A stretch of 64,000 nucleotides of DNA. It comes from Paenibacillus wynnii. GTDB lineage: Bacteria > Bacillota > Bacilli > Paenibacillales > Paenibacillaceae. Shown here in pieces: positions 48,877-59,600 of the stretch. The DNA lies in NCBI RefSeq assembly GCF_000757885.1, contig NZ_JQCR01000002.1:1488001-1552000 (forward strand), in the 5' to 3' direction. The notes under the pieces were generated by a model. That model was not told the origin of the DNA. It searched no databases and saw only the letters and a program-made list of their open reading frames with translations. A program made the translations under genes and the position numbers. Position 1 is the stretch's first letter, and each line of letters opens with the position of its first letter.

Positions 48877-49165
48877 CGAATTCAAATGTACTTTTACACT
48901 TCATTCCGCATCATGAGCCCGTTATCTCGAATTCAAATGTACTTTTACACTTCATTCCGCTATAGGAGCCCGTTTCCTCGAATTCAAATATACTTTTACA
49001 CTTCATTCCGCATCATGAGCCCGTTATCTCGAATTCAAATGTACTTTTACACTTCATTCCACGTCACGAGCCCATTTCCTCGAATTCAAATGTACTTTTA
49101 CACTTCATTCCGCATCACGAGCCCGTTTCCTCGAATTCAAATGTACTTTTACACTTTATTCCCGT
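48877..49165. repeat. 51-bp tandem repeat, about 5.7 copies
   Basis: Units start at 48877, 48928, 48979, 49030, 49081 and 49132 with CGAATTCAAATGTACTTT and end with GCCCGTTATCT or GCCCGTTTCCT. As 51 is a multiple of three, one frame stays open for 97 codons, but no ribosome site is present and it lies at the 3' end of a response regulator gene. It contains TGTAC-TTTT-ACACTT, reminiscent of the 21-bp motif. Confidence 0.85.
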
Positions 49166-49173
49166 ACGCCGTG

Positions 49174-50757
49174 CTATAGCTCCTGATCATCCCGGGAGAA
49201 ATAGCCATCAACCAGTGACTTCGCTCTATATTCACCGGGAGAAATACCCTCCAGTTCCTTGAAGACACGCGCGAATTGCTTGCCGCTCTCAAAGCCGACG
49301 GCTTCCGATACTCCGGCAAGCTTGCAGCGGCTTCCAGCCAACAATTCTTTGGCATGGTGGATGCGTACTTTTTTCAAATATAGGACAAAGCTCTCTCCCG
49401 TATAGGCCTTGAAGGCTTCGCTGAAGTAGGAATAGTTCAGGGATACATGATTACTCACCATAGCCATATTCAGCGGACGGAAATAGTTGGCTTCTATATA
49501 GGCCAGCGCTTCCTTCATATCAGCATGCTCGGTGTGCGCGGACCTAACTCCCATAATATATTCATTCAAGTCGATGAGCAGGTGCTCCAGCGCCCGATAA
49601 TAGTCGTGAAAATGGCGGTAGTTATACATATTACCAACCGTCCGGTACAGCTTTAGAATCTCCACAGAGGCCTCTCCATGTACCCGAAATACCTCATCTA
49701 ACACCCGTTCATTTATTTTGCGACCCACGGTCTCTAGATAGGACAAATCCAACAACTTGAGATGCTCCGTCTGAAAAATAACAGCAAGCAGGCTCTTCAT
49801 TTCCTTCTCTCGTTCGGTTCCTAACATATTAAGCAGCTTACGGAGTTCTTCCTCCGGTGCAGGGAAGCTGAGTCGTCCCTCTCTAACCTCTTCGAAGTCG
49901 ATATAGTTGGATTGAGGGTACAAAAAAGTGTACTGCATAGCCCGGCAGGCTTTCAAATAGCAGGAGCGAATCTCTTCAAACGATTGGCATTCACTGCTAA
50001 TCCCAATTAACAGACCTCTAAGTTCCCTGGCCTCCGCCTGCTTGGAAAGTTCTTCAAAACTCTGCTTATGACGCCCGATCAGCACTAATTTTCCGTCCCA
50101 ATCCGTCAAAGTCTCCATAAACATACTCGTCAGAGGACCGTTCAGCCTTTCGATCAGTCCCTGTACTTCTTCAGGTTTCATTCGTGAACCATCGCTATAA
50201 TAATAATTCAGCACACCTAATGTAAAAGGAAAGGCCAGATCTTTCAGAACTTCCTGCTGTTCACGTTCCAACTGCACATCTTTTTGCATTAGCAGTGCCC
50301 GTAATCGGGTGGAACGCAGCTCCTTGCGGAATTTTTCAGCTTCTTGCTCCAATTTAAAATCTGATTGCTCCTGTTTTTTCAGTTCCTTGTCGATTCTCTC
50401 CAGAATATCAAAAAGTTCATCGCGGCGTATGGGCTTCAGCAGATAGTCTTTGACACGGTACCTAATCGCACTTTTGGCATATTCGAAATCATCATACCCG
50501 CTCAAAATCACCACCGCCGGGCCTTCACCAGCCCCACTACCTGTAGATAAATGTTCCAAAAGCTTTATTCCATCCATCACCGGCATACGAATATCCGTGA
50601 TTATAATATCTGCGCGTTCCTTCTGAAACATTTCCAATGCCTCAGCGCCATTCCCAGCCATTTCGATCGTATAGTCGGATGGAAATTCCCGTTCGATCAT
50701 CGCTTTCAACCCTTGGCGGATATTCTTCTCATCATCTACAATTATCAGTCTCTTCAT
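49174..50757 (-). CDS. YesN-type response regulator with AraC DNA-binding domain
   Basis: 527 residues. The receiver domain starts IVDDEKNIRQGL, with the phospho-Asp in IIITDIRMPVMDG (Asp about 55) and LSGYDDFEYAKSA. A long middle region follows. The C-terminal AraC-type double helix-turn-helix is LAGVSEAVGFESGKQFARVFKELEGISPGEY. It overlaps the kinase gene by 4 bp (ATGA). It probably controls the adjacent carbohydrate ABC operon. Confidence 0.93.
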   Translation of the reverse strand: MKRLIIVDDEKNIRQGLKAMIEREFPSDYTIEMAGNGAEALEMFQKERADIIITDIRMPVMDGIKLLEHLSTGSGAGEGPAVVILSGYDDFEYAKSAIRYRVKDYLLKPIRRDELFDILERIDKELKKQEQSDFKLEQEAEKFRKELRSTRLRALLMQKDVQLEREQQEVLKDLAFPFTLGVLNYYYSDGSRMKPEEVQGLIERLNGPLTSMFMETLTDWDGKLVLIGRHKQSFEELSKQAEARELRGLLIGISSECQSFEEIRSCYLKACRAMQYTFLYPQSNYIDFEEVREGRLSFPAPEEELRKLLNMLGTEREKEMKSLLAVIFQTEHLKLLDLSYLETVGRKINERVLDEVFRVHGEASVEILKLYRTVGNMYNYRHFHDYYRALEHLLIDLNEYIMGVRSAHTEHADMKEALAYIEANYFRPLNMAMVSNHVSLNYSYFSEAFKAYTGESFVLYLKKVRIHHAKELLAGSRCKLAGVSEAVGFESGKQFARVFKELEGISPGEYRAKSLVDGYFSRDDQEL

Positions 50758-52685
50758 GGTTGTTTATCTCCTGTCAAAAGAACTTTCGGTAACGTCATAA
50801 ACACCGTTGTCCAGCTCCCGGCCTCACTTTGCAATTCGAGTCCATACTCTTCCCCATAGAACAGCTGCAGACGCTGATGTACATTTCTTAGTCCGATCCC
50901 GCCAGCTCTACGGTCACTGATGCCCACTCCAGGTAGACTTGGATTCGACTCCTCCTTAGCGTAAACAGACGCGTTCAGAACCGATAAGCGCTCAGGTGTA
51001 AGACCGATGCCGTTATCACGAACCGCTATGAAAATATCACCCTCTGCTTCCGAGATATCGATATGAATGGTCCGGTCCTCGAGTCCTGCTTTATCGCCGG
51101 TCCAAGCATGCTTGACGCTATTCTCAACAATAGGCTGCAGTGACATCTTCAGCACCTCTAGCTCTAAATATAGGGGCTCCATATTCATAATCAGTACAAC
51201 AGGATATTCAAAGCGGATATTCATCACTTCAATGTAATTCTCTATATGACGTATTTCATCCCGCAGCTTCACATATTCCCCTGACCATTTGAAATTGTAG
51301 CGCATCATGCCCCCTAGCGAAGTCAGGGCGTCCGATATGGTCCGCTGATTCTCGATTTCAGCCAGCATCTTAATATTTTCGAGCGTATTATATAGAAAAT
51401 GTGCGTCAATCTGATTGTGTAAAGTACGAAGCTCCGCTTCCTTCGATAAAGCCTGCTTCTGTACGGCTTGAGCCACCAGGGTATTAATTGTATTCATCAG
51501 CTTCGAGAAATGATGCGCCAATTCACCGACTTCCCCGCCGCCCCGGATGGTAATCCCGCTATAGGATTCACCTCTGCGCACTTTCTTCATGGTTTCGGTC
51601 AAGCGCCGCAGGTTCTTCAGAATAAATGCATTAAGCACGTAAGCAATGGCGGTCACTAATATAATAAAACCGATGTTCACCCCGATAATTAAGTTTCGGG
51701 TATGTGAAATGTCCTTCATGACACCGTCCATGGAAACAACATTGAGCAGGTAGGCATTAATATGTTCCAGGGGTGTATTAATCAACAGATATGATTTACC
51801 GTTCTCCGTATAATTAATATCCCATTCGCCTGTCTCTCTGTACGATTCAAGACGACTTTTGATCGCTGCGGACATTTCCTTATTATCCGGTAGGAAGGAA
51901 TGGTCCAAACGTGTAAACAACTGCATATCCTCATCGACCAGGAACATTTGAGACTGGCTGTCCTGTACAGTGGAATAAGTCTTGGTTGTAAATCGTTCCA
52001 GAAGCATGTCAACTTGAACCATTCCGATGTGATTATCTGACGGAATGCTCATTTCACGCAGCAGGGATACCTTGGGTACAATCTTCGGGGGCTGCGCGGA
52101 GTAACGTTCCATCAAATCAGGGTCATTATTCTGAAAAGACCATGACAACCTCCCTTTCAGTTTTAGCGCTTTCTGATACCATAGTTCAGAAGCTACCCGA
52201 CTCTCACGGAAAATATTTGGCCAAATCTCATGGACATCGCTGTTCGAATATAGGCGCAAGTGCTCAATGCTCGGATTATTGTACTGGATGCGTGTAATAT
52301 TTTTAAATACGTAATCATTAAAATTAATCAGCTCTCCTACATCCGGTTCTTCCGTATTGTTGAGATAATCCTGTACATCCTTATCCTCATATGCCATTTG
52401 AACAGCCCGTTCCATCACTTCAACCTGATTATTGATATGCAGCTTCTCCATCTGCAGCAGATAGCTGTTCTTATCGATCGCATCCCGGACGTAGGTATTA
52501 TTGATGGCCCTGTACGAATAAAAGGACACCATTAAGCAGGGTCCCAAAATAATGAAAATATAGGCGGCAATCAGACGGCTCTGCAGTGAGCGTCTCCCCC
52601 ACCAATACGTAAATGAATCCCATAAGGCTGCACTTCGCTTACCCGGTTCCACGCTGTAATGTTCACCTCGCTGTTGTACGTCCAT
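50754..52685 (-). CDS. YesM-type sensor histidine kinase
   Basis: 643 residues. A first membrane segment near 40 (LIAAYIFIILGPCLMVSFY) and a second near 335 flank an extracellular dCache-like sensor. HAMP is at about 365-415. The His kinase core has LHNQIDAHFLYNTLENIKM (phospho-His; the family usually has NPHFLYN, here DAHFLYN), then DNGIGLTPERL and GIGLRNVHQRLQLFYG. It pairs with the regulator whose start it overlaps. A terminator separates it from the transporter binding-protein gene. Confidence 0.93.
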   Translation of the reverse strand: MDVQQRGEHYSVEPGKRSAALWDSFTYWWGRRSLQSRLIAAYIFIILGPCLMVSFYSYRAINNTYVRDAIDKNSYLLQMEKLHINNQVEVMERAVQMAYEDKDVQDYLNNTEEPDVGELINFNDYVFKNITRIQYNNPSIEHLRLYSNSDVHEIWPNIFRESRVASELWYQKALKLKGRLSWSFQNNDPDLMERYSAQPPKIVPKVSLLREMSIPSDNHIGMVQVDMLLERFTTKTYSTVQDSQSQMFLVDEDMQLFTRLDHSFLPDNKEMSAAIKSRLESYRETGEWDINYTENGKSYLLINTPLEHINAYLLNVVSMDGVMKDISHTRNLIIGVNIGFIILVTAIAYVLNAFILKNLRRLTETMKKVRRGESYSGITIRGGGEVGELAHHFSKLMNTINTLVAQAVQKQALSKEAELRTLHNQIDAHFLYNTLENIKMLAEIENQRTISDALTSLGGMMRYNFKWSGEYVKLRDEIRHIENYIEVMNIRFEYPVVLIMNMEPLYLELEVLKMSLQPIVENSVKHAWTGDKAGLEDRTIHIDISEAEGDIFIAVRDNGIGLTPERLSVLNASVYAKEESNPSLPGVGISDRRAGGIGLRNVHQRLQLFYGEEYGLELQSEAGSWTTVFMTLPKVLLTGDKQP

Positions 52686-52696
52686 TTATTATAAAC

Positions 52697-52727
52697 GCCC
52701 AAAAGCCCGCGGTTAGCGGGCGTTTTG
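52697..52727 (-). terminator. Intrinsic terminator between the binding-protein gene and the kinase gene
   Basis: On the minus strand GCCCGC-TAACC-GCGGGC is followed by TTTT, between the lipoprotein stop (52740) and the kinase start (52685). It probably lowers readthrough so that the regulators are made less than the binding protein. Confidence 0.75.
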
Positions 52728-52739
52728 AACAGTGCTATA

Positions 52740-54422
52740 TTACATACCTAGTTTTTTCTTGTTTTCTTCATATTTCGTTTGTTGGAAAGCTAGCACCTTA
52801 TCAAAGCCCAGTTCCTTTTGTTTGTTGAGGTACTCTGTCCAAATCTTGTCGAATTCAGCATCGGATGGAGCCATCAACGCCTTAGGAAGAACTTTGCTGC
52901 GTAGCTCTTTCGTTTTAGCTAAGATGATACCTTCAGGAGAATTGGCCATTGGATCAATCTGGTCAAACTCAGAGATACTTTGTGTTTTTCCTCTCGTCCA
53001 GTCTTCCAGTTGTTTGAATGGCTCTACAGATTTAGGTGTCCATTGAGCTGTAATATTTGTATTCATAAGCATCCAGAAAGTAAAGGAAGAACCGATTTGC
53101 TTGTCAAATGCTGAGCGGTCTTTATTCATCAGATCAAATACTTCAGGCTTGAATTGATCTTTACCATCAATAGTATCATAGCTGACGCCTTTTTCACCCA
53201 AGTAAAGATCCTTATTGCCCTCTTCACTGTTCAGGTAGCTAAGGAACTTGATAGCACGAGCTTTATCCTTCACGTCTTTGGAAATAAGGGTTACTGTCCA
53301 GCCGGAAATAGCAGGGCCGTTCAGAGTCGGTGCATCCATCTTGGTGTTAGCAGGTCCGTCTACAGCGATATAGATTTTGTTCGGGTCTTGTTGATACAGC
53401 GTACCTAGCTGTGCAGCGAAGTCAGAACGTTGATACAACATTGCGAAATAACGGCCTTGAGCGATTTTTTCTTCCATTTGTGGACGTTTGTCGATAAAGA
53501 TATCTTTAGCAAGCAATCCGTCTTGGTTGGCTTGACGAAGTGTCTTCATCCAGGCAATGTACTCAGGGTCTGCCTCACGTTGATACAGCTTGCCGTCTTT
53601 TTGTCTTGGAATAGCTAGGAAGTTCTGAATGTATTGTTCCAACGAATCGTTACCGGTTGCGGTAAATTCATGCAGACCCAGTGGAATGATCGGTTGTCCA
53701 TTAATATCAGGGAATTTCTCTTTAGCCAGCTTCAACGCATTCAGGAATCCTTCCGGTGTGCGCATATCCGGGCTACCAATGGCTTCGTACATATCCTTGC
53801 GGACAACGAAGGTTTGGTTGGATACATAAGTATCTCCATATTTCTCGTAGTCGGCTGGGGAAGAAGAAGCATTAGGATAGCCATAAATATTGCCGTCAGG
53901 TTGAGTATACCATCCAATCTTGTCGGGATCCGATACTTTGAAGAAGTAAGGATCATATTCATCAGCTAATTTGTTGAGCGGAAGGACGAGATCGCCCTCG
54001 ATCATTTTCTTCACAGCATCTTCATACCAGCCCAGCGTAATGAAGTCAGGCAGCTTGCCAGATGCAATCAGGGTGTTCAGCTTCTCGTTCTCATTACCTG
54101 CAGGAACGATGAAGTTAATATCAACACCGGTTTTTTTCGTAATATATTTGGAGGTTGGGTCTACACCCCATTTATTAGGGAACCAGGCGAAATTCAAATA
54201 CCAGTCAAAAGTAATCGGTGAAGTATCCGACATCCATCCTGGTTCATCCGCAGATGGCGGAGCCTTTGTAGGCTCTGTTGTTGCATTTGCCGTTTTCCCG
54301 TTGTTAGCCTTTCCCTCGTTATTCTTGTCACCGTTGCCGCTTGAACAAGCTGCTGTTGAGAGTGTCATAATTAATGCCAGCAACATCAGCACCATTTTCT
54401 TTGGCTTACGTTTTATTCCCAT
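52740..54422 (-). CDS. Extracellular solute-binding lipoprotein of an ABC sugar transporter
   Basis: 560 residues with a signal ending in the lipobox LSTAAC (Cys about 26) and a Gly/Asn-rich tether. The body resembles family 1 binding proteins of the LplA/YtcQ kind (WMSDTSPITFDWYLNFAW; IITSGKLPDFI-like segments). It would capture an oligosaccharide on the outer face of the membrane for the two permeases upstream. Length and partners are as in YtcQ/LplA systems of Paenibacillus, where such operons handle plant or fungal cell-wall glycans. ATG 54422 has GGGGTAAAAAAG upstream. Confidence 0.9.
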   Translation of the reverse strand: MGIKRKPKKMVLMLLALIMTLSTAACSSGNGDKNNEGKANNGKTANATTEPTKAPPSADEPGWMSDTSPITFDWYLNFAWFPNKWGVDPTSKYITKKTGVDINFIVPAGNENEKLNTLIASGKLPDFITLGWYEDAVKKMIEGDLVLPLNKLADEYDPYFFKVSDPDKIGWYTQPDGNIYGYPNASSSPADYEKYGDTYVSNQTFVVRKDMYEAIGSPDMRTPEGFLNALKLAKEKFPDINGQPIIPLGLHEFTATGNDSLEQYIQNFLAIPRQKDGKLYQREADPEYIAWMKTLRQANQDGLLAKDIFIDKRPQMEEKIAQGRYFAMLYQRSDFAAQLGTLYQQDPNKIYIAVDGPANTKMDAPTLNGPAISGWTVTLISKDVKDKARAIKFLSYLNSEEGNKDLYLGEKGVSYDTIDGKDQFKPEVFDLMNKDRSAFDKQIGSSFTFWMLMNTNITAQWTPKSVEPFKQLEDWTRGKTQSISEFDQIDPMANSPEGIILAKTKELRSKVLPKALMAPSDAEFDKIWTEYLNKQKELGFDKVLAFQQTKYEENKKKLGM

Positions 54423-54533
54423 GCTTTTTTACCCCTTTTCTGAGAATGTATAATTATAAGTTATAACTCCAGGATCGCTGTAAACGACTGGAGGAGTTAC
54501 CGTAGTGCTGGAACTTTAGGTTCCATTCTTCAC

Positions 54534-55424
54534 TTAACCCTTGATGGAGCCAATCATCATTCCTTTGACAAAATAACGCTGTAGGAACGGATATACGAAC
54601 ACAATCGGGAGTGTGGTGACGACCATGGTAGCCAGCTTAATCGACTGTGATGTCACCGTCTTAGTAAGGGCGCTGCCTTGAACGGCAACCATCATCTGGC
54701 TAGAGCTGGACTGCGCCACAACCCGGTACAAATACGTCTGGATCGGCTGCAAGCTCTCATTGTTGATGTAAATCATCCCCGTAAAATAATCATTCCATTG
54801 ATAGACACCATGGAATAACGCGATGGTAGCGAGGACAGGCATAGATACCGGCAATACAATTCGTAGGAAGATAGACCAGTCATTAGCTCCGTCAATCCGG
54901 GCTGCTTCCTCTAATCCTTCCGGAATTTCCCGGAAGAAGGTCATAAGTATAATCAGATCGAAGAAACTGAACAACACCGGGATAATATAGACCCAAAAAT
55001 TCTCCAACAGGTGTAGATCCCGAATCAGCAGATAGGTTGGAATGAGCCCTCCCCCGAAAAAGAGAGTTACCGTTCCCATCAGAATATAAATCTTCCCACC
55101 AACCAGATCCTTACGGGACAGTGCATAAGCAACCATGGCCGTAAAGAATACGTGGGCAACTACACCGACTAATGTCTTGGCCACGGTAATCCACATGGCT
55201 TGCATAATGCCGGGGCTTGCGAATACGGCTTCGAAATTCTTAAAGGTGAACATGCGGGGCCACCAGTAAATACCGCCCAGCATAGCGTCTTTACCATCGT
55301 TAAAGGCATTGATCAGTACGTACCAGATAGGATATAGGGTGATGAAGCATATACATAACATGAAAACATTATTGGCTAGATCAAAGATGACTTCGCCCGT
55401 CGTTTTTCTCTTCAGAGCAAACAT
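54534..55424 (-). CDS. Carbohydrate ABC permease (YtcP/LplC type)
   Basis: 296 residues, six membrane segments. The EAA motif is EAARIDGANDWSIFLRIVLPVS (cytoplasmic loop that contacts the ATPase, about residues 180-200), as in sugar ABC permeases. No ATPase is encoded nearby, so a shared MsmX-like ATPase is needed. It begins 18 bp after the partner gene with GGAGGACC. ATG 55424. Confidence 0.92.
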   Translation of the reverse strand: MFALKRKTTGEVIFDLANNVFMLCICFITLYPIWYVLINAFNDGKDAMLGGIYWWPRMFTFKNFEAVFASPGIMQAMWITVAKTLVGVVAHVFFTAMVAYALSRKDLVGGKIYILMGTVTLFFGGGLIPTYLLIRDLHLLENFWVYIIPVLFSFFDLIILMTFFREIPEGLEEAARIDGANDWSIFLRIVLPVSMPVLATIALFHGVYQWNDYFTGMIYINNESLQPIQTYLYRVVAQSSSSQMMVAVQGSALTKTVTSQSIKLATMVVTTLPIVFVYPFLQRYFVKGMMIGSIKG

Positions 55425-55442
55425 GTGCAGGTCCTCCTTGGC

Positions 55443-56438
55443 CTAAAACAACGATGTATCGTTGATTTTTTTGGATACTTGATTGGCAATCAGCAGCAAA
55501 ATGAGAGCGATAACTGATTTGAACAGCCCGATAGCAGCAGAATAAGAGTAACGACCCGAAAGAAGGCCCGTTTGGTATACATAATAATCAATAACGTTAC
55601 TGGAGCTGTCATTTAGTGAATTGCGCAGAACCAGGATCTGGTCAAAGTTGGAGTTCAACACTCCGCTGACGGCGAGAATAAACAGGATACTGATCGTTGA
55701 TTTGATGGATGGAAGAGTAACAAACCACATCTTCTGGAACCTTCCGGCTCCATCAATCGTTGCCGCCTCATACATCTCGGGAGACACGCCGGCAATCGCT
55801 GCCAGGTAGATGATGGCTGACCAACCAAGCTCTTTCCAGATGTCAGAGGTGATGATAATGGTCCAGAAATGCTTAGGTTCAGCCAAATACGTAATCGGTT
55901 GATCTATAACATTTAGCGCCATCAACACATGGTTGACAATCCCTACATCTGCCAGCCATGTAGCGAGAATCCCTCCAAGCACTACCCAAGAGAGAAAATG
56001 GGGCAGGTAGGAAATCGTCTGAATGGCCTTCTTATACTTGATTGAGCGAATCTCATTTAGAAAAAGGGCGAATATGATCGGTAACGGAAATCCGATAAAC
56101 AACTTGATTAAACTTATACCCAGTGTGTTTTTCATGACATTCCCGAAATTGTCATCCGCTAGAAACTCCTTGAAATGGGTAAGACCTACCCAAGGGGCCT
56201 CGGAAATCGACTTAATGATGTTGAACTCCTTGAAAGCAATTATGATTCCGTACATTGGAATGTAGTTGAATATAAACATCCACACTACACCGAGGAGAGC
56301 CATGGTTTGTAAATGTCGCTGGGCTACGATTCTCCTCCAGAGTCTATGTCGCGGGTTCAAACTGCTTTTCATACCCTCCGGTATCATTGGATCCATTTGC
56401 AGGGGTATCGCTCCCCCCTCAGTTTTATTGTTTTTCAT
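55443..56438 (-). CDS. Carbohydrate ABC permease (LplB type)
   Basis: 331 residues, six membrane segments after a basic N-terminus. The EAA loop reads EAATIDGAGRFQKMWFVTLPSI (about 225-245). FKEFNIIKSISEAPWVGLTHF is typical of the LplB/YtcO group. First gene of a transporter operon with the promoter region holding a cre site. ATG 56438 after TGGAGGTTTGG. Confidence 0.92.
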   Translation of the reverse strand: MKNNKTEGGAIPLQMDPMIPEGMKSSLNPRHRLWRRIVAQRHLQTMALLGVVWMFIFNYIPMYGIIIAFKEFNIIKSISEAPWVGLTHFKEFLADDNFGNVMKNTLGISLIKLFIGFPLPIIFALFLNEIRSIKYKKAIQTISYLPHFLSWVVLGGILATWLADVGIVNHVLMALNVIDQPITYLAEPKHFWTIIITSDIWKELGWSAIIYLAAIAGVSPEMYEAATIDGAGRFQKMWFVTLPSIKSTISILFILAVSGVLNSNFDQILVLRNSLNDSSSNVIDYYVYQTGLLSGRYSYSAAIGLFKSVIALILLLIANQVSKKINDTSLF

Positions 56439-56476
56439 CTTCCAAACCTCCAGGCTGTCTTCTCTCTAAGCTCCTT

Positions 56477-56490
56477 TAAAAGCGCTTACA
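56477..56490 (-). promoter_or_regulatory. Catabolite-responsive element (cre)
   Basis: TAAAAGCGCTTACA matches the cre consensus TGWAANCGNTNWCA at 13 of 14 positions. It lies about 40 bp upstream of the LplB-type start in the promoter/leader zone, so CcpA could repress the transporter when preferred sugars are present. Confidence 0.7.
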
Positions 56491-56605
56491 ATCTATATAT
56501 TTATTGTATTTGCTTTCGCCTGAAGTAGTAAGGCTTCATATTTTGGAATAGGGGGTCCATTTTTCGGGTTGCTTGTATCACACCGTAAAATAACCCCCAT
56601 TCCGC

Positions 56606-59600
56606 TTATTCCAGTACTACTTTAATTGCTTTTATCTCTCCTCGGCGCAAGGCTTCCGCATGTCCCCCTGATAGCAGCGAACTGGCAACTTCAATCACGG
56701 TTCCGTCTTGATAAACCAACTTCAGACTCTTTATTACAGCCCCGTTCTCGCCAAAAGTATCTGCCCGCTTCGGATTGTAATAGGTCACTTCAGTGCTTCC
56801 GAGGAAAGTAAAAGAGAGATTTCCACGCTCATCGAACAGCCAGCCCGGCAAAACCGGAGCCAAGCTTAACGCAAGCTCTCCGTCTACAACCGAGAACACC
56901 TTTTTACCTGCCATCATAACTCTCCACATGCTGAGGAATTCGGCGGTGGAACCGCTAAGTCTGGCCACGAACCCTCGACCATGAACACCGGGATCCGGAT
57001 TTCCTCCTGTAGCAATAAACGACGAATTCTCTAAAGTGCTGCGCCCGTACACTGCAGGATCAAGGAACGGTACTAGCGAAGTATGGAGTTCTCCGTAGAA
57101 CTCCTCATAAAGCCCGGCCTTCAACAGCTCCAACAAATACTTGTAAGTCATATGAAGGAAATTCGACTCCCGTTCAAGCCAGCCTGGTGTAAAGGCCCGC
57201 ATGCGCCCGATCTCATGAGATTCCGCTTCAAGACTGACTGAGGTCTGGTACATGGACGTTTTGGGATCGTACAACCCTGTTTTTTTGATAGAATGATAGA
57301 CGTTCTTTGCTTGATCACGGTCTTTCAGTGTCTTCAACCAGCGTGTCGGACCTTCTAGAAAATAGGGAAGCGCAAAGACTTCAAATCCCTCTACTACCGC
57401 CTTTGGAAGTCCGTAAGCGCTGATTACCGGTTTCCCCTCATCATCCGTTACAGGTTGAAAGCTTGTAGCCTCAAAGCGGAAATAAGTCGGTGTCAGCCCG
57501 TTGCCGAGCGCGATCGCTTGGCTGATACCTTCTTCGATTTTGACCAGAAATCTAGCTAGAACCCTCCTGAGATCCTCAAGTGAAACTACGGATTGCAGGC
57601 CTGTAATTCCAAAACGAACAGATTCGCGATAAACCTCACGCGCCGTTGCAACAGTATCCCAATAACGGAATTGCGTAAGCTCCCCATCAAGTACTGAAAT
57701 CACCGAATGGTTAACACTCTCTAGAAATTGAGAGATTTCCACCGGCAGTTCAACGGTCTTTCCTTCATTCTTCCGATCTGCGAGCAAATCCAGCAAGAAG
57801 ACTACATTTCGCTTCAGTTCAAATGTCTCGCTCATCCCTGAACCAAACAGTCCCGGTAAGCCGTTCATAGCATCATTCCAGCCCGGTTTGTTGCCCTCCA
57901 TCTCCACACCCATTCCGTATGGATCAAGGGTAGCGAACTTATTCAGAGTAAGAGAAAACATCTTCACGAATAAATTACTGCGGTAGATGGCGCCATGTCC
58001 GCCGTCCGTTCGCAGCCAATGAGTATCCCCTGCCTTCCGATGCAGCTTGTGCAGCTTCTCCTCATCCTCCAAGAGAGCACCATACTGGCGGACCTTGTCT
58101 CCGTTCAACACATATTTCTCACTGCGTGGCTGAACATAGGCAGGGCTGTCATAGAAAGCGTAGCTCTCATCATCAAACAGCAGCTCTTGCTTTTTGTCCG
58201 GAAAAATATCCAGATAGCCCTCAACCAGATCCAGATTATACGTCCAATGATCAGACCAGAAGCCTTCACCGAAAGAAGCTTCTATATTCTGCTGCGAAAC
58301 AGAAAGGATAAACGTCAGGAATTCATCCTCGCTCACGGTCAGCGTAAGGTTATGGTCAGCAATATAATTGATCAGCCTTCCCGGAGTGAATTTCCCTCTG
58401 CACAGCTTGACCAGCTCTACATGATGATCGGGTGCAGCTCCTTCAAGCCAGGTTTCCAGCTTATGGGCATGCTCAGTTTTCACTTCGAAGCTCGTCCCTA
58501 GCACACTCAGCGGATTATAACCGTCTGCCTGTATCAGACTGTAGAACATTTTGATATTAAAGCTGCCTACCTTTGGATTAAAAAACACATCATTGCGGCG
58601 ATTCTGGTTCATGTCCCGAAAATTTCCGTTCCCCTGTGAATAATATTCCGGTGCCAGTGAGAAAAAGTTATAATCCCGCTCCATATCACCATGTTTACGA
58701 GAATAAAGATGAACCACATTGCCATCTGCTCCATTGTCAAAAATAAACGGATATCCGCCGCGCAGGAAATTGTCTAAATAGGACTGCTGGCAATAGGCAT
58801 CGAACAATGGCGATGACGTATGCGTGGCAATGTCAGCCGTCAGCTCCCCGGTTAAATTCGCGGCTTCCTGCGCTTTAGTAGTTATATAAGCTTCTGTACA
58901 TAATACATTGGATTTTTGATTGATTTTGTCGATATCATTGACGTGCCCAACAAGTGTGCTAAGGAGTAGACTGCCGCCTGAGGCTAAAGTGCGTGTCACT
59001 CCACTGAACCCGCATGGAACCTTATTCACCGGATATTGCGGCAGCTTCAATAGCTCTGAAAGTGGCATTTCGGCAAAACGGTCGGGATAAGCAAGCGAGG
59101 TATTCGCCCCGAACACAACCTCGAAATCTACAATCGGCGCAATTTTCTCCCCCTCTGACGTAAAGGACAGATAGAAATGACCGCTAGTGATTTCGCTAAC
59201 CTGTGCATCATCATTCGTACTGGAACGCAGCTTGTAGAACGGAATACTGTTCTCCAAATTGTATACATCCATCCAGCTGCGCAGCAGATTGCCAATCTCC
59301 TTATAGCTGCTGTTCTCAACGCCGTAAGGCAGGACTTCAGGCAGACCGTCCAGCAACTCAAGCTCGATCTCCCGCCCGCTAATATTCTCTATCTCTACCC
59401 GCCGAACCAATGCTGCGTAATCATCGTTTGGCAGGTTGAAGTAATGAATACGGGTCTTCAACCCATACCCGGCATGGCTTTCCTCAATTGTTAGTCCGTT
59501 CGGAAGAACGGTCATGGTCCGCTTCGCCGCCGCATCGGGCCGCGCGGATTGAAAAGGCTCATAGATTTCCTGCTCGCCTTTGATTTTGATAAAGGTACGG

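Noticed and set aside
48886..49179. 97-codon frame across the 51-bp repeats
   Set aside because: The frame stays open only because the unit length is divisible by three; there is no ribosome site and the product is a repetitive MYFYTSFR pattern.
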